NCBI RefSeq assembly: GCF_002217755.1
Contig: NZ_BCFL01000016.1
Span: 1,408,319 to 1,472,318, forward strand
Direction: 5' to 3'
Length of the DNA stretch: 64,000 nt
From: Streptomyces hyaluromycini
Lineage (GTDB): Bacteria > Actinomycetota > Actinomycetes > Streptomycetales > Streptomycetaceae
Part shown: one piece after another, positions 55,047 through 63,403 of the stretch
Position numbering within the stretch: position 1 is the first letter of the stretch
Layout: each line of letters starts with the position of its first letter
Translations under genes and position numbers: made by a program
Notes under the pieces: model-generated
What the model was told of the DNA's origin: nothing
Seen by the model: the letters and a program-made list of their open reading frames with translations, nothing else
Databases searched by the model: none

Positions 55047-55898
55047 ATGAGCATCGTTGTCACCGGAGCTACCGGACACCTCGGCCGTCACGTCGTGACG
55101 CAGCTGCTGGAGAAGGTCCCGGCCGAGCAGATCACCGCCGTCGTACGCGACGAGGCCAAGGCCGCCGACTTCGCCGCCGCGGGCGTGAAGATCGCCGTCG
55201 CGGACTACAACGCCCCCGAGACCTTCGACGGCCTCTTCGCCGCCGGCGACAAGGTGCTGCTGATCTCCGGCAACGAGTTCGACAAGGGCCGCCCCGCCCA
55301 GCACAAGGTCGTCATCGACGCCGCCAAGGCGGCCGGCGTGGCCCTGCTGGCGTACACCAGCGCCCCGGGCAGCCTGCACGCCTCGCTGGCGGACGACCAC
55401 CGCGCCACCGAGGAGGTGCTGCTCGCCTCCGGCCTGCCGTACGCCCTGCTGCGCAACGGCTGGTACCACGAGAACTACACCGAGAACCTCGCCCCGGTCC
55501 TCGCGCACGACGCCGTCGTCACGGCCGCCGGCGAGGGCCGGGTCTCCTCGGCCTCCCGCGCCGACTACGCGGCCGCCGCGGTCGCCGTGCTGACCGGTGA
55601 GGACCACGAGAACCAGACGTACGAGCTGGGCGGCGACGTCGCCTGGAGCTTCGCCGAGTACGCGGCCGAGCTCACGAAGCAGACCGGCAAGGAGATCGCC
55701 TACAACTCCGTGCCCGGCGAGGTGCTCCAGGGCATCCTGACGGGCGCCGGCCTGCCGGAGCCGTTTGCCGCGATCCTGGTCGACGTCGACGCGTCGATCG
55801 CCAAGGGCGAGCTGGTCGTCGACTCCGGCGACCTCTCCCGCCTGGCCGGCCGCCCGACCTCCCCGATCTCCGAGGCGATCACCGCCGCGCTCAAGTAA
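55047..55898 (+). CDS. NAD(P)-binding NmrA-like quinone oxidoreductase (QorB-like, 283 aa)
   Basis: ATG 55047 after AAGGAGATC. Rossmann motif VVTGATGHLGRHVVTQLLEK; NADP-favouring VVRDEAKA; DYNAPETFDGLFAAGDKVLLIS; and the quinone-site-like YALLRNGWYHENYTENLAPVL motif of QorB/YtfG proteins. It probably reduces quinones or similar electrophiles with NADPH. It diverges from an HxlR regulator, a pairing typical for quinone/electrophile response. A strong terminator follows. Confidence 0.82.
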   Translation: MSIVVTGATGHLGRHVVTQLLEKVPAEQITAVVRDEAKAADFAAAGVKIAVADYNAPETFDGLFAAGDKVLLISGNEFDKGRPAQHKVVIDAAKAAGVALLAYTSAPGSLHASLADDHRATEEVLLASGLPYALLRNGWYHENYTENLAPVLAHDAVVTAAGEGRVSSASRADYAAAAVAVLTGEDHENQTYELGGDVAWSFAEYAAELTKQTGKEIAYNSVPGEVLQGILTGAGLPEPFAAILVDVDASIAKGELVVDSGDLSRLAGRPTSPISEAITAALK

Positions 55899-55920
55899 GC
55901 CGCCCGGGTCCGAGAAGACC

Positions 55921-55974
55921 GCACCCCGCTCTGTCATGACCGTATACCGATACGGCCATGACAGAGCGGGGTGC
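55921..55974 (+). terminator. Long hairpin terminator
   Basis: GCACCCCGCTCTGTCATG-a-CCGTAT pairs with ATACGG-c-CATGACAGAGCGGGGTGC (one mismatch) around ACCG; 22 bp past the preceding stop. Confidence 0.85.
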
Positions 55975-56027
55975 TCGGCGCTACCTTCATCCCGGTGTGC
56001 TGAAGAAGCTGGGCGTGAGGAGGGCCG

Positions 56028-56993
56028 GTGGCCGACATATCGAAGGGTGAGCGGCGGACAGGACTGGTGAACGGCTTCGCGGCCTACGGGATGTGGGGGC
56101 TGGTCCCCCTGTTCTGGCCGCTGCTGAAGCCCGCCGAGTCGATCGAGATCCTGGCCCACCGGATGGTGTGGTCCCTGGTCTTCGTCGCCGTCGCACTCGT
56201 CTTCGTACGGCGCTGGGCCTGGGCAGGTGAACTGCTGCGGCAGCCGCGCCGGCTGGCCCTGGTGACGGTCGCCGCCGCCGTGATCACCGTCAACTGGGGC
56301 GTCTACATCTGGGCCGTGAACGCCGGGCACGTGGTCGAGGCCTCGCTCGGCTACTTCATCAACCCGCTCGTCACCATCGCGATGGGCGTGCTGCTGCTGA
56401 AGGAACGGCTGCGGCCCGCGCAGTGGGCGGCGGTGGGCGTCGGTTTCGCCGCCGTCGTGGTGCTGGCCGTGGGCTACGGGCAGCCGCCGTGGATCTCCCT
56501 CGTCCTCGCCTTCTCCTTCGCCACCTACGGGCTCGTCAAGAAGAAGGTCAACCTCGGCGGTATCGAGTCACTCGCCGCGGAGACCGCGATCCAGTTCCTG
56601 CCCGCGCTCGGCTATCTGCTGTGGCTGGCCGGCCACGGCGAGTCCAGCTTCGTCAACGACGGCGCCGGGCACGCGGCCCTGCTGGCCTCCACCGGCATCG
56701 TCACCGCCGTCCCGCTGGTCTGCTTCGGCGCCGCCGCGATCCGCGTCCCGCTCTCCACGCTCGGCCTGCTGCAGTACCTGGCGCCGGTCTTCCAGTTCCT
56801 GCTCGGCATCCTCTACTTCCACGAGGCGATGCCCGCCGAGCGCTGGGCCGGCTTCGCCCTGGTCTGGCTCGCCCTCGCCCTGCTCACCTGGGACGCGCTG
56901 CGCACCGCCCGCCGGGCCGCGCGGGCACTCGCGGCGGCGCCCGTACCACGGCCGGCGGCCCCGGTCGCGGAGACTCCCGCAAGTCAGGTGTGA
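56028..56993 (+). CDS. rarD: RarD-type EamA family transporter (321 aa)
   Basis: GTG 56028 follows GAGGAGGG. About 10 membrane helices as two EamA halves: NGFAAYGMWGLVPLFWPLLKP, AHRMVWSLVFV, NWGVYIWAVNAGHVVEASLGYFINPL, and IRVPLSTLGLLQYLAPVFQFLLG. These match RarD (DMT superfamily). Substrate unknown. An Ala/Pro-rich cytoplasmic tail ends the protein. Confidence 0.88.
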   Translation: MADISKGERRTGLVNGFAAYGMWGLVPLFWPLLKPAESIEILAHRMVWSLVFVAVALVFVRRWAWAGELLRQPRRLALVTVAAAVITVNWGVYIWAVNAGHVVEASLGYFINPLVTIAMGVLLLKERLRPAQWAAVGVGFAAVVVLAVGYGQPPWISLVLAFSFATYGLVKKKVNLGGIESLAAETAIQFLPALGYLLWLAGHGESSFVNDGAGHAALLASTGIVTAVPLVCFGAAAIRVPLSTLGLLQYLAPVFQFLLGILYFHEAMPAERWAGFALVWLALALLTWDALRTARRAARALAAAPVPRPAAPVAETPASQV

Positions 56994-57024
56994 CTGTCAG
57001 AGCCGTCGGCTATAAGTGGGCGGC

Positions 57025-57489
57025 ATGACGCAGACGCCCGCACCCCTGCACTGGAAGCTCGTCATCGACGCCCGCGACCCGCACGCGCAGGCCGACTTCT
57101 GGGCCGCCGCGCTGCACTACGTGGCCGAGGACAACAGCGCGCTCGTCGAACGACTCCTGGAGCTGGGCGCGCTGCCCGGCGCGGCCACCCTGGAGTACCA
57201 CGGCCGTGCCGCCTTCCGTGACCTGATCGCCGTACGGCACCCGGACGATCCCTACGACGAGGAGCGCGGGACCGGGCTGGGGCGGCGGCTGCTCTTCCAG
57301 CGGGTGCCGGAGGCGAAGTCCGGGAAGAACCGGCTCCACATCGACCTGCACGCCGGGGACGGGAAGCGGGCGGACGAGGTGGCACGCCTTGAGGCGCTGG
57401 GCGCGACCGTGGTGCGGCACGTCTCCGAGCCGGCCGGCGCGTGGACCGTGATGGCCGACCCGGAGGGCAACGAGTTCTGCGTGCTGTGA
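57025..57489 (+). CDS. VOC family (glyoxalase-like) protein (154 aa)
   Basis: ATG 57025, 8 bp downstream of TATAAG (57011-57016), so the transcript could be nearly leaderless. Vicinal-oxygen-chelate fold: WKLVIDARDPHAQADFWAAALHYV at the start and NRLHIDLHAGD...VMADPEGNEFCVL at the end. It belongs to the VOC superfamily of metal-dependent enzymes or resistance proteins; the specific reaction is not indicated. Confidence 0.8.
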   Translation: MTQTPAPLHWKLVIDARDPHAQADFWAAALHYVAEDNSALVERLLELGALPGAATLEYHGRAAFRDLIAVRHPDDPYDEERGTGLGRRLLFQRVPEAKSGKNRLHIDLHAGDGKRADEVARLEALGATVVRHVSEPAGAWTVMADPEGNEFCVL

Positions 57490-57512
57490 CGACGGGGTTG
57501 TGAGGACGGCGC

Positions 57513-58667
57513 TCAGGCGTTCCGGGCGGCGGCTCGGCGGGCGCGTTCCGTGAGCCGGGCCATCCGGGCGCGGGCCGACTCCAGTTCCTCGATGTCGTCG
57601 GCCGCCGGGCCGTCCTCGGTGGTGAGCCGCGACCACAGGTCGATCAGCTCGCGGCCGAGGCTCAGCCCGTGCTCGGGATCACGCACCGCGCGCCAGGCGG
57701 TCGCCGCGCTCCGCACATTCCCGTACGCCGCCTCGCCGTCCCGCGCCTGCCGGCGCTGCCGGGCCAGGTCGAGGGAGAGGTGGAAGGCCCGCTCCGGATC
57801 GCCCGCCAGGTAGGAGATGTACGCGGTCAGCTCGCCCAGGTGCAGCACCTCGGTGTGGTCGTCGCCGAGGACCGCGGCGGCCTCGGCGACGGTGCGCTCC
57901 GCGAGCTCGGCCGCCGCCTCGATACGGCCCGTCCGGACTGCCTCGTTGATCCGCGCCACCGGCTCGGTGAGCAGCGCGGCCCCTTCCGCCGTCAGCGTCA
58001 CGGGCTCGTCCCCGAGCACCTCCTCGGCGACCGCGTCGAAACCTCGGGCGGGGGTGGGTGTGGGGGTGGAGCGAAGGTCGAGGTCCGGGTCGGAGGGCGG
58101 CTCTTCGGTTACGAGGGCGGCAACGGGGGCCGCCTCAGGGGCCGGGGCCGGGGCCGGGGTGCTCATCACTGGCGGCGGGCCGAAGACGCCGGTAGGGGGC
58201 TGGACGGTGCCCGGCGCGGGCGGCAGGGGCGGGGCCGGCGGTACGGACGGTGCCGGCGGGGCGGCGGGCGGCTGCGGTACCGCCCGCAGGGGGAACGCCG
58301 GCGCCGCCTCCGGCGCGGGCTCCCTCGGCGCGGCTTCCCTCGGCGCGGACTGCCCCTTGGGTTCGGCGGCCGGTGCGGCCAGCCTTACCGGGTCGCCGGT
58401 GAAGCTGCTGGAGCCGTCCAGGTCCACCTGGAGGGGGACGACGTAACCGATACGGGTGTCGTGGACGGTGGCGAGGACCGGGCGGCCGGTGGCGCGGGCG
58501 AGGCGCTGGAGGTGGTTGAGGACCGCCTGCTGGGGTTCCTCGCCGGGGCCCGTGAGCAGCGGTACGCCGTCCACGGACGCGGCCGCGCCCGCCACCCGGA
58601 CGTCGACCGGTACCAGGCGCCCCTCCTGCTGGACTTCCCGCTTCTCCTCGCGGCTGAGTCGGGACAT
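57513..58667 (-). CDS. Proline-rich protein with TPR-like C-terminus (384 aa)
   Basis: ATG 58667 gives MSRLSREEKREVQQEGRLVPVDVRVAG. Residues ~1-95 form a compact domain with a conserved-looking GDPVRLA boundary, ~100-200 are Pro/Ala-rich and disordered, and ~205-384 are helical with TPR-like repeats (GRIEAAAELAERTVAEAAAVLGDDHTEVLHLGELTAYISYLAGDPERAFHLSLDLARQ). No catalytic motif is seen and I do not recognise a function. It converges on the VOC gene. Confidence 0.7.
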   Translation of the reverse strand: MSRLSREEKREVQQEGRLVPVDVRVAGAAASVDGVPLLTGPGEEPQQAVLNHLQRLARATGRPVLATVHDTRIGYVVPLQVDLDGSSSFTGDPVRLAAPAAEPKGQSAPREAAPREPAPEAAPAFPLRAVPQPPAAPPAPSVPPAPPLPPAPGTVQPPTGVFGPPPVMSTPAPAPAPEAAPVAALVTEEPPSDPDLDLRSTPTPTPARGFDAVAEEVLGDEPVTLTAEGAALLTEPVARINEAVRTGRIEAAAELAERTVAEAAAVLGDDHTEVLHLGELTAYISYLAGDPERAFHLSLDLARQRRQARDGEAAYGNVRSAATAWRAVRDPEHGLSLGRELIDLWSRLTTEDGPAADDIEELESARARMARLTERARRAAARNA

Positions 58668-58822
58668 CGGCCCTCATTCCCCCGGCGTCACCATCCGGTC
58701 GTGCGTCCGGTCGTACTCGTGCGTACTGTCCAGTCTCGCCGCTCGGCGCGGCTCCCACGTCACCGCGACGTCACAGCCTCGCACCAGGAAGGGACACCCG
58801 GCGGGGCGCCCGCGGACCCGGA

Positions 58823-58858
58823 CCGTACGGACGTACGAACATGTACGAACGTACGTAC
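58823..58858. repeat. Cluster of GTAC-centred repeats
   Basis: GTACGG, ACGTACGAAC, ATGTACGAAC and GTACGTAC occur within ~36 bp (58823-58858). The 8-mer GTACGAAC is repeated at a 10-bp period. It lies between the ABC permease stop and the upstream end of the proline-rich gene. Confidence 0.55.
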
Positions 58859-58872
58859 CTCCCCGCCCGGGG

Positions 58873-59760
58873 CTAGGCGGTGATGTCCCTCGTCGTGAAC
58901 CGCGCCCAGGCCGCCGATCCGAACACCGCCGTGTACAGGGCCTGCAGCTCCAGGTTCTTGACCAGGTCGTCCCAGTAGACGGGGTCGCGCATCAGGTCGG
59001 CGAAGGACAGCCAGTAGTGGGAGAAGAAGTACGGCTGGAGCGCGTGCAGCTGGGGGATCTGGTCGAGGATCTGGACCGTGATGAGCAGGCCCACGGTCGT
59101 CGCCATCGCCGCGATGCCGCTGTTGGTCAGCGTGGACACGAACAGGCCGAGGGCGGCGATACCGGCCAGGGACACGGCGACCACCAGGGCGATCAGCAGG
59201 GCGCGGCCGAGGCCGTCGGCGAAGGATATCCGGGTGCCGGAGATCGTCGTCAGGTCACCGAGCGGGAAGAGGAGCGCGCCGACGGCGAGCGCGGAGGCGG
59301 CCACCACCAGGGTCGCGACCAGGCAGAAGGCCATCGTCGTCGCGTACTTGGCGAGCAGGAGGCGGGTGCGGCCCGCCGGGGCGACCAGCAGATAGCGCAG
59401 TGTGCCCGCGTCGGCCTCGCCCGCGACCGCGTCCCCGGCCACCACCCCGACGGCCATCGGCAGGAAGAACGGGAGGGTCGCGGCCAGCGCCGTGAACACC
59501 AGGAACAGTCCGTTGTTGGTGACCTCGGCGATGAACGCCGGGCCCTCGCCGCCGCCGCGGCCGGCCTGCCCGCCGCCCCGGGTCTCGATCCTGACGGAGA
59601 CGCCGACGAGGATCGGCACCGCCGCCAGTACGCCCAGCAGCACGAGGGTGCGCCAGCGCCGGAACGTGGTGACGAGTTCGCTGCGCAGCAGACCGAGGCT
59701 CCACAGCGGGTTCGGCCGCACGGCCGCTGTCTCGACGACGGCCAGGTCAGCCTGCGACAT
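58873..59760 (-). CDS. ABC-2 type transporter permease (295 aa)
   Basis: ATG 59760. An N-terminal cytoplasmic segment (LWSLGLLRSELVTTFRRWRTLVLLGVL) leads into about six membrane helices, with the ABC-2 pattern GVVAGDAVAGEADAGTLRYLLVAPAGRTRLLLAKY. It forms the membrane part of an exporter; its start overlaps the ATPase gene by 14 bp. Substrate unknown. Confidence 0.86.
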   Translation of the reverse strand: MSQADLAVVETAAVRPNPLWSLGLLRSELVTTFRRWRTLVLLGVLAAVPILVGVSVRIETRGGGQAGRGGGEGPAFIAEVTNNGLFLVFTALAATLPFFLPMAVGVVAGDAVAGEADAGTLRYLLVAPAGRTRLLLAKYATTMAFCLVATLVVAASALAVGALLFPLGDLTTISGTRISFADGLGRALLIALVVAVSLAGIAALGLFVSTLTNSGIAAMATTVGLLITVQILDQIPQLHALQPYFFSHYWLSFADLMRDPVYWDDLVKNLELQALYTAVFGSAAWARFTTRDITA

Positions 59761-60775
59761 CGAAGCCCTCTCCGGTCAGTGCCACGAACGCGTCCTCCAG
59801 CGAGGCCCGTTCCACGGTGAAGCCGCGGACCCGGACGCCCGCCGTGACGAGCGCCGCGTTCACCTCGGCGAGGTCGCGCTCGGGCGGCTCGCCGGTCACC
59901 CGGTCCTCGGCGACGACGACGTCCGCGACGCCCTGTTCCTTGAGCACCCGGGCCGCCTCCAGGGGGTCCGGGGTGGTCACCACGAGCCGGCCGCGGGCCC
60001 CGGCCACCAGGTCGGCCACCGCGCCCTGGGCGATCAGCCGGCCCTGCGCCATCACGGCCGCGTGGGTGCAGACCTGCTCGATCTCGTCGAGGAGGTGGGA
60101 GGAGAGGAACACGGTCGTGCCGTCCCCGGCCAGTTCCCGGACCAGGGCGCGGATCTCCCGCATGCCCTGCGGGTCGAGGCCGTTGGTCGGCTCGTCCAGG
60201 ACCAGCAGCTTGCGGGGCTGGAGCAGCGCGGCGGCAAGGCCCAGGCGCTGCTTCATCCCGAGGGAGTAGGCCTTCGCCTTCTTCGCCGCGGCGGCCGCGA
60301 GGCCGACCCGGTCCAGCGCGGCCTCGACGCGTGCGCGCCGGGTGCGGGGGTCGGCGGCCGGGTCGGCGGCGTCGTACCGCAGCAGGTTGTCGCGGCCGGA
60401 GAGGAAGCCGTACAGCGCCGGGCCCTCGATGAGGGCGCCGACCTGGGGCAGTACGACGCGGGACGCGCGCGGCATCGGGTGGCCGAGGACGCGGGCGGTG
60501 CCCGAGGTGGGCGCGATCAGGCCCATCAGCATGCGGATGGTGGTGGTCTTGCCGGAGCCGTTCGGGCCGAGGAAGCCGAAGACGCTGCCCGCGGGGACGG
60601 ACAGGTCGAGACCGTCCACGGCGAGCTGTCCGCCGCGGTAGCGCTTGGTGAGGCCGCGGGTGTCGATGACACCCGCTCCCACCGGAGCGCGCTCCCCCGG
60701 ATCCCCGGGATCTCCCGGGGATCCGGGGTCCTCCGGGGCCTCCGGCTCCCGTTCCGTGGCGGACGGTCGGTCCAT
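59747..60775 (-). CDS. ABC transporter ATP-binding protein (342 aa)
   Basis: Walker A GPNGSGKTTT, signature YSLGMKQRLGLAAALLQPRKLLVLDEPTNGLDPQG (LSGGQ variant plus Walker B) and SSHLLDEIEQVC (H-loop). ATG 60775 follows GAGGGAG. The first ~35 residues (PEDPGSPGDPGDPGERAP) precede the core VIDTRGLTKRYRGG; a GTG at 60681 is a possible later start, which would put the 34-bp inverted repeat at 60695-60728 outside the gene. C-terminal regulatory domain present (VRVRGFTVERASLEDAFVALTGEG). Confidence 0.88.
   Translation of the reverse strand: MDRPSATEREPEAPEDPGSPGDPGDPGERAPVGAGVIDTRGLTKRYRGGQLAVDGLDLSVPAGSVFGFLGPNGSGKTTTIRMLMGLIAPTSGTARVLGHPMPRASRVVLPQVGALIEGPALYGFLSGRDNLLRYDAADPAADPRTRRARVEAALDRVGLAAAAAKKAKAYSLGMKQRLGLAAALLQPRKLLVLDEPTNGLDPQGMREIRALVRELAGDGTTVFLSSHLLDEIEQVCTHAAVMAQGRLIAQGAVADLVAGARGRLVVTTPDPLEAARVLKEQGVADVVVAEDRVTGEPPERDLAEVNAALVTAGVRVRGFTVERASLEDAFVALTGEGFDVAG
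60695..60728. repeat. 34-bp perfect inverted repeat within the ABC ATPase N-terminus
   Basis: CCCCGGATCCCCGGGA (60695-60710) and TCCCGGGGATCCGGGG (60713-60728) are exact reverse complements around TC. It encodes the DPGSPGDPG linker if the upstream start is used. Confidence 0.8.
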
Positions 60776-60833
60776 CGGCTCCCTCGATTCGTCGTACGGC
60801 AAAGGCTGCTTACCGCACCCGTGCCACCCCGGG

Positions 60834-62087
60834 CTAGCCCGCGTTGGCCGCCTTCAGCAGTGCCGCCTTGTCCACGGCGCCGACGTACACCTTGCCGTTG
60901 TCCGTGATCAGGGCGTTGATCAGCCGGGTGGAGAAGACGGTGCCCTTGCCGAACTTGCCGGAGACGGGGTCGCCGAGCGAGCCGAGGAAGCCGCTCAGGT
61001 CGCCGCCGCCGGAGGCGGAGCCGGTGGGCAGCCCGGCCTTGCTGCCGGTGTCGAGGACGGCTATGGAGTTCCAGTCCTTGCCGAGGACGTCGAAGCCGGA
61101 CTTGTCGAGGCCCTTGGCGGAGCCGTGGCCGGGCGTCTCGGAGGCCTTGCCGCCCTTGTCCGACCCGTCGGTCTTGCTGTCCTTGCCGGCCTTGTCGCCC
61201 TCGGTGACCTTGGCGCCCTTGGGCGGGGTGAAGTCGAAGGTGGAGGCGGCCGGCTTCGCGAAGCTGACCTGGGTGTAGCCGGCGTCGACCACGGCAGCGC
61301 CGCCGCTCGACGGGGTGAGCGTGAACTTCAGCGGCGTACCGGTCTTGGCGTCCACCGCGATGCTGATCGCACCGACCGTCGTACCGGACTGCTTGGGCTT
61401 GATGACCAGGCGGTAGGCGTCCCGGCCGGCCACCTGGGCGGTGCCGTCGACCGTCACCGACGTGGTGTCGTCGACCGACTTGAGGACCTCGTCGGCGAAG
61501 TCCTTCGGCGTGGCCGGGGTCTCGTGCTGCTCGGCCTTGCCGGAGTCGGCGGCGGTGGAGTGGTAAACCTCGTTGGACTTGCTGTCGTAGCCCCACACGT
61601 CGGTGCCGTTGTGGATGAGGCTGTACTCGGCGCCGCTCTCCAGCACCGACACCTTCTGCTTCTCGGGGCCGTCGGCGGCCACCCGCAGGGTGTGCGTGCC
61701 GGAGGCCAGCTCGGTGAGCTTGCTGGTGGGGTCGGCCGACGAGCCGTCGCCGCTGCCCTGGGTGGCCCCGGACAGCAGGCTGCTCTCCAGACCGCCGAGG
61801 TCGGGCAGGCCGAGGTCGGTGCTGACCTTCACGGTGCCGGACAGCTGCTGCACGTCCGACTTGGCGATCTTGTCGATGAGTTCCTGCGCGGTGATCTTCG
61901 GCAGGTTGGGGTCGCCGGAGTCGGCGAGTGCCGGGACCAGGCCGATCGTGGCCGCGGCCACGCCCACCACCGCGACCGGGACGACGTACCGTGCGGCCTT
62001 GCGCCGCCGCTCGGTGCGCAACTCGGCGCGCAGCTCGTCGTCGGCCTGCGCGGCCCCCGTGCTGTCGTCGGATTCGTACGGTGCCAT
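60834..62087 (-). CDS. Secreted/membrane-anchored LolA/LppX-like protein (417 aa)
   Basis: ATG 62087 follows GGAGGTAGGG. A charged N-terminal ~30 residues (ELRAELRTERRRK) leads to one membrane helix (AARYVVPVAVVGVAAATIGLVPALA) and then an extracellular beta-rich LolA/LppX-like body (ELIDKIAKSDVQQLSGTVKVSTDLGLPD; EYSLIHNGTDVWGYDSKSNEVYHST; DAKTGTPLKFTLTP). A Lys/Gly/Asp-rich insert (KVTEGDKAGKDSKTDGSDKGGK) lies near 315-340, and the final ~50 residues are again compact. Possibly lipid-binding. It is upstream of an ABC-2 pair on the same strand, suggesting a shared export job. Confidence 0.75.
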   Translation of the reverse strand: MAPYESDDSTGAAQADDELRAELRTERRRKAARYVVPVAVVGVAAATIGLVPALADSGDPNLPKITAQELIDKIAKSDVQQLSGTVKVSTDLGLPDLGGLESSLLSGATQGSGDGSSADPTSKLTELASGTHTLRVAADGPEKQKVSVLESGAEYSLIHNGTDVWGYDSKSNEVYHSTAADSGKAEQHETPATPKDFADEVLKSVDDTTSVTVDGTAQVAGRDAYRLVIKPKQSGTTVGAISIAVDAKTGTPLKFTLTPSSGGAAVVDAGYTQVSFAKPAASTFDFTPPKGAKVTEGDKAGKDSKTDGSDKGGKASETPGHGSAKGLDKSGFDVLGKDWNSIAVLDTGSKAGLPTGSASGGGDLSGFLGSLGDPVSGKFGKGTVFSTRLINALITDNGKVYVGAVDKAALLKAANAG

Positions 62088-62270
62088 GTGTGCCCTACCT
62101 CCGTAGTCGGCGGCGGCCGTCCTCGCACGTGTCCCACCCTGAGCCGCCATTCTCACCCGAATCGGTGAGTGGTGGTGATTTCCGTGGTTTCCATCTCACC
62201 AAATCGGGGGCGGAGAAGCGTCAGACCACGGAGCCAACTCCGTGTACACCTGCGGTATGACACAAGGGTG

Positions 62271-62316
62271 GAGGCGCCTTCCCCGACCCGTAGGGGTCGG
62301 GCGGCGAAGGCGCCTC
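62271..62316 (-). terminator. Terminator after the CHRD gene
   Basis: GAGGCGCCTTC (62271-62281) pairs with GAAGGCGCCTC (62306-62316), with inner CCGACCC/GGGTCGG. 21 bp past the stop. Confidence 0.78.
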
Positions 62317-62336
62317 CTGTCACGTGCCGTGTCGGC

Positions 62337-63272
62337 TCAGTGCTGCACGAACACGTAGTCCGCCGAGTAGGGGACACCGACGACGGCACCCGGGGTGCAG
62401 GAGCCGGCCGGGGCGACGCCGCCGACGGTGTTGAGGCGCAGGATCTCGCCGGTGTGGGCGAGCAGCCCGTGCTTCTTGCCGGACCGGGTGGTCTTGAGGT
62501 CCAGTTCGGGGATGTTGCCGGTGCCGTTCGGCGTCTTGGTCAGGACGGCTCCGGTGACCGCGGTGCCGTCGGGTGCGACCCACTGCGGGGTGCCGGAGTT
62601 CGGCGCGACGAAGGAGTGGCGGATACCGCCGCCGAGCTTGGCGCTGACATCCCGCTGGGCGAAGGCGTAGCCGCCGCCGTCGGCGGGCTTGCACTGGTAG
62701 ATCTGCTTGCCGGTGACGACGGAGGCCTGGAAGCCGCCCCTGAGGTCGGAGACGGTGGTGACGGCGTGCAGCTGGCCGCGGAGGGCTCCGCCGGGGAACT
62801 CGGCGGTGTGCAGGTTGGCGTAGAAGGCTCCGGGGTCGGTGGTGAGCTGCTTGAGCAGGGCCTTGTCGGTGACCTTGACGCTGCCGGTGACGCTGTGGCC
62901 CTCGGCCTTCTTCAGCAGCTTCCCGAAGTCGATCTTGACGCCGCCATTGGTGCCCTTGGCGCCCTGGTGGATGTGCAGGTCGGTGGGCTCGGCGGTGCCG
63001 CGCCAGGTCACGGCGACGGTCACCTTGTCCCCCTTGACCTGGATGAACTCCAGCGCGGCGCCGTCCTTGTCCCCGACGGCGGGCCCACCGGCGACGGGTA
63101 CCTCGTTGGCACCGCGCAGACTGGCGGCGAGGACGACGGAGGCGGCGGAGCTGTGGCTGGTGGCGGAGCTGTGGCTGGTGGCGGCGGATGCCGGGACGGC
63201 GGCACCGCCGAGAGCGGTGACGGTGATGGCTGCGGCGACGAGGCTCTTGCGGCGCGTTGCGTCGATGACCAT
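62337..63272 (-). CDS. Secreted CHRD-domain and DUF3455-like protein (311 aa)
   Basis: ATG 63272 gives a Sec signal: MVIDATRRKSLVAAAITVTALGGAAVPASA-A (basic n-region, hydrophobic core, AxA site at ~30). Two ATSHSS units follow. A CHRD domain spans ~48-160 (VVLAASLRGANEVPVAGGPAVGDKDGAA; DLHIHQGAKGTNG; YANLHTAEFPGGALRGQLH). A C-terminal DUF3455-like domain (~185-311) contains two cysteines that may pair. An extracellular role is likely, function unknown. A Fur-box-like palindrome (63349-63365) precedes it. Confidence 0.82.
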   Translation of the reverse strand: MVIDATRRKSLVAAAITVTALGGAAVPASAATSHSSATSHSSAASVVLAASLRGANEVPVAGGPAVGDKDGAALEFIQVKGDKVTVAVTWRGTAEPTDLHIHQGAKGTNGGVKIDFGKLLKKAEGHSVTGSVKVTDKALLKQLTTDPGAFYANLHTAEFPGGALRGQLHAVTTVSDLRGGFQASVVTGKQIYQCKPADGGGYAFAQRDVSAKLGGGIRHSFVAPNSGTPQWVAPDGTAVTGAVLTKTPNGTGNIPELDLKTTRSGKKHGLLAHTGEILRLNTVGGVAPAGSCTPGAVVGVPYSADYVFVQH

Positions 63273-63348
63273 GATTCCGTTTTCTCCCCCTGTGTCAGCC
63301 GACGCCCCCTGCGTCGGCTTCTGGCGAGGAGTACGGAACAGATCCTGG

Positions 63349-63365
63349 ATTAGACTCAGTCCAAT
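63349..63365. promoter_or_regulatory. 17-bp Fur-box-like palindrome upstream of the CHRD gene
   Basis: ATTAGACTCAGTCCAAT (63349-63365) is an 8-1-8 inverted repeat with one mismatch; its inner 7-1-7 part has the architecture of Fur/PerR-family sites. It lies 77 bp upstream of the CHRD start and 39 bp past the polyprenyl synthase stop. Confidence 0.55.
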
Positions 63366-63403
63366 GATGCGACCTGGATCACATGAGCGCGACCCGCCGG
63401 AGA

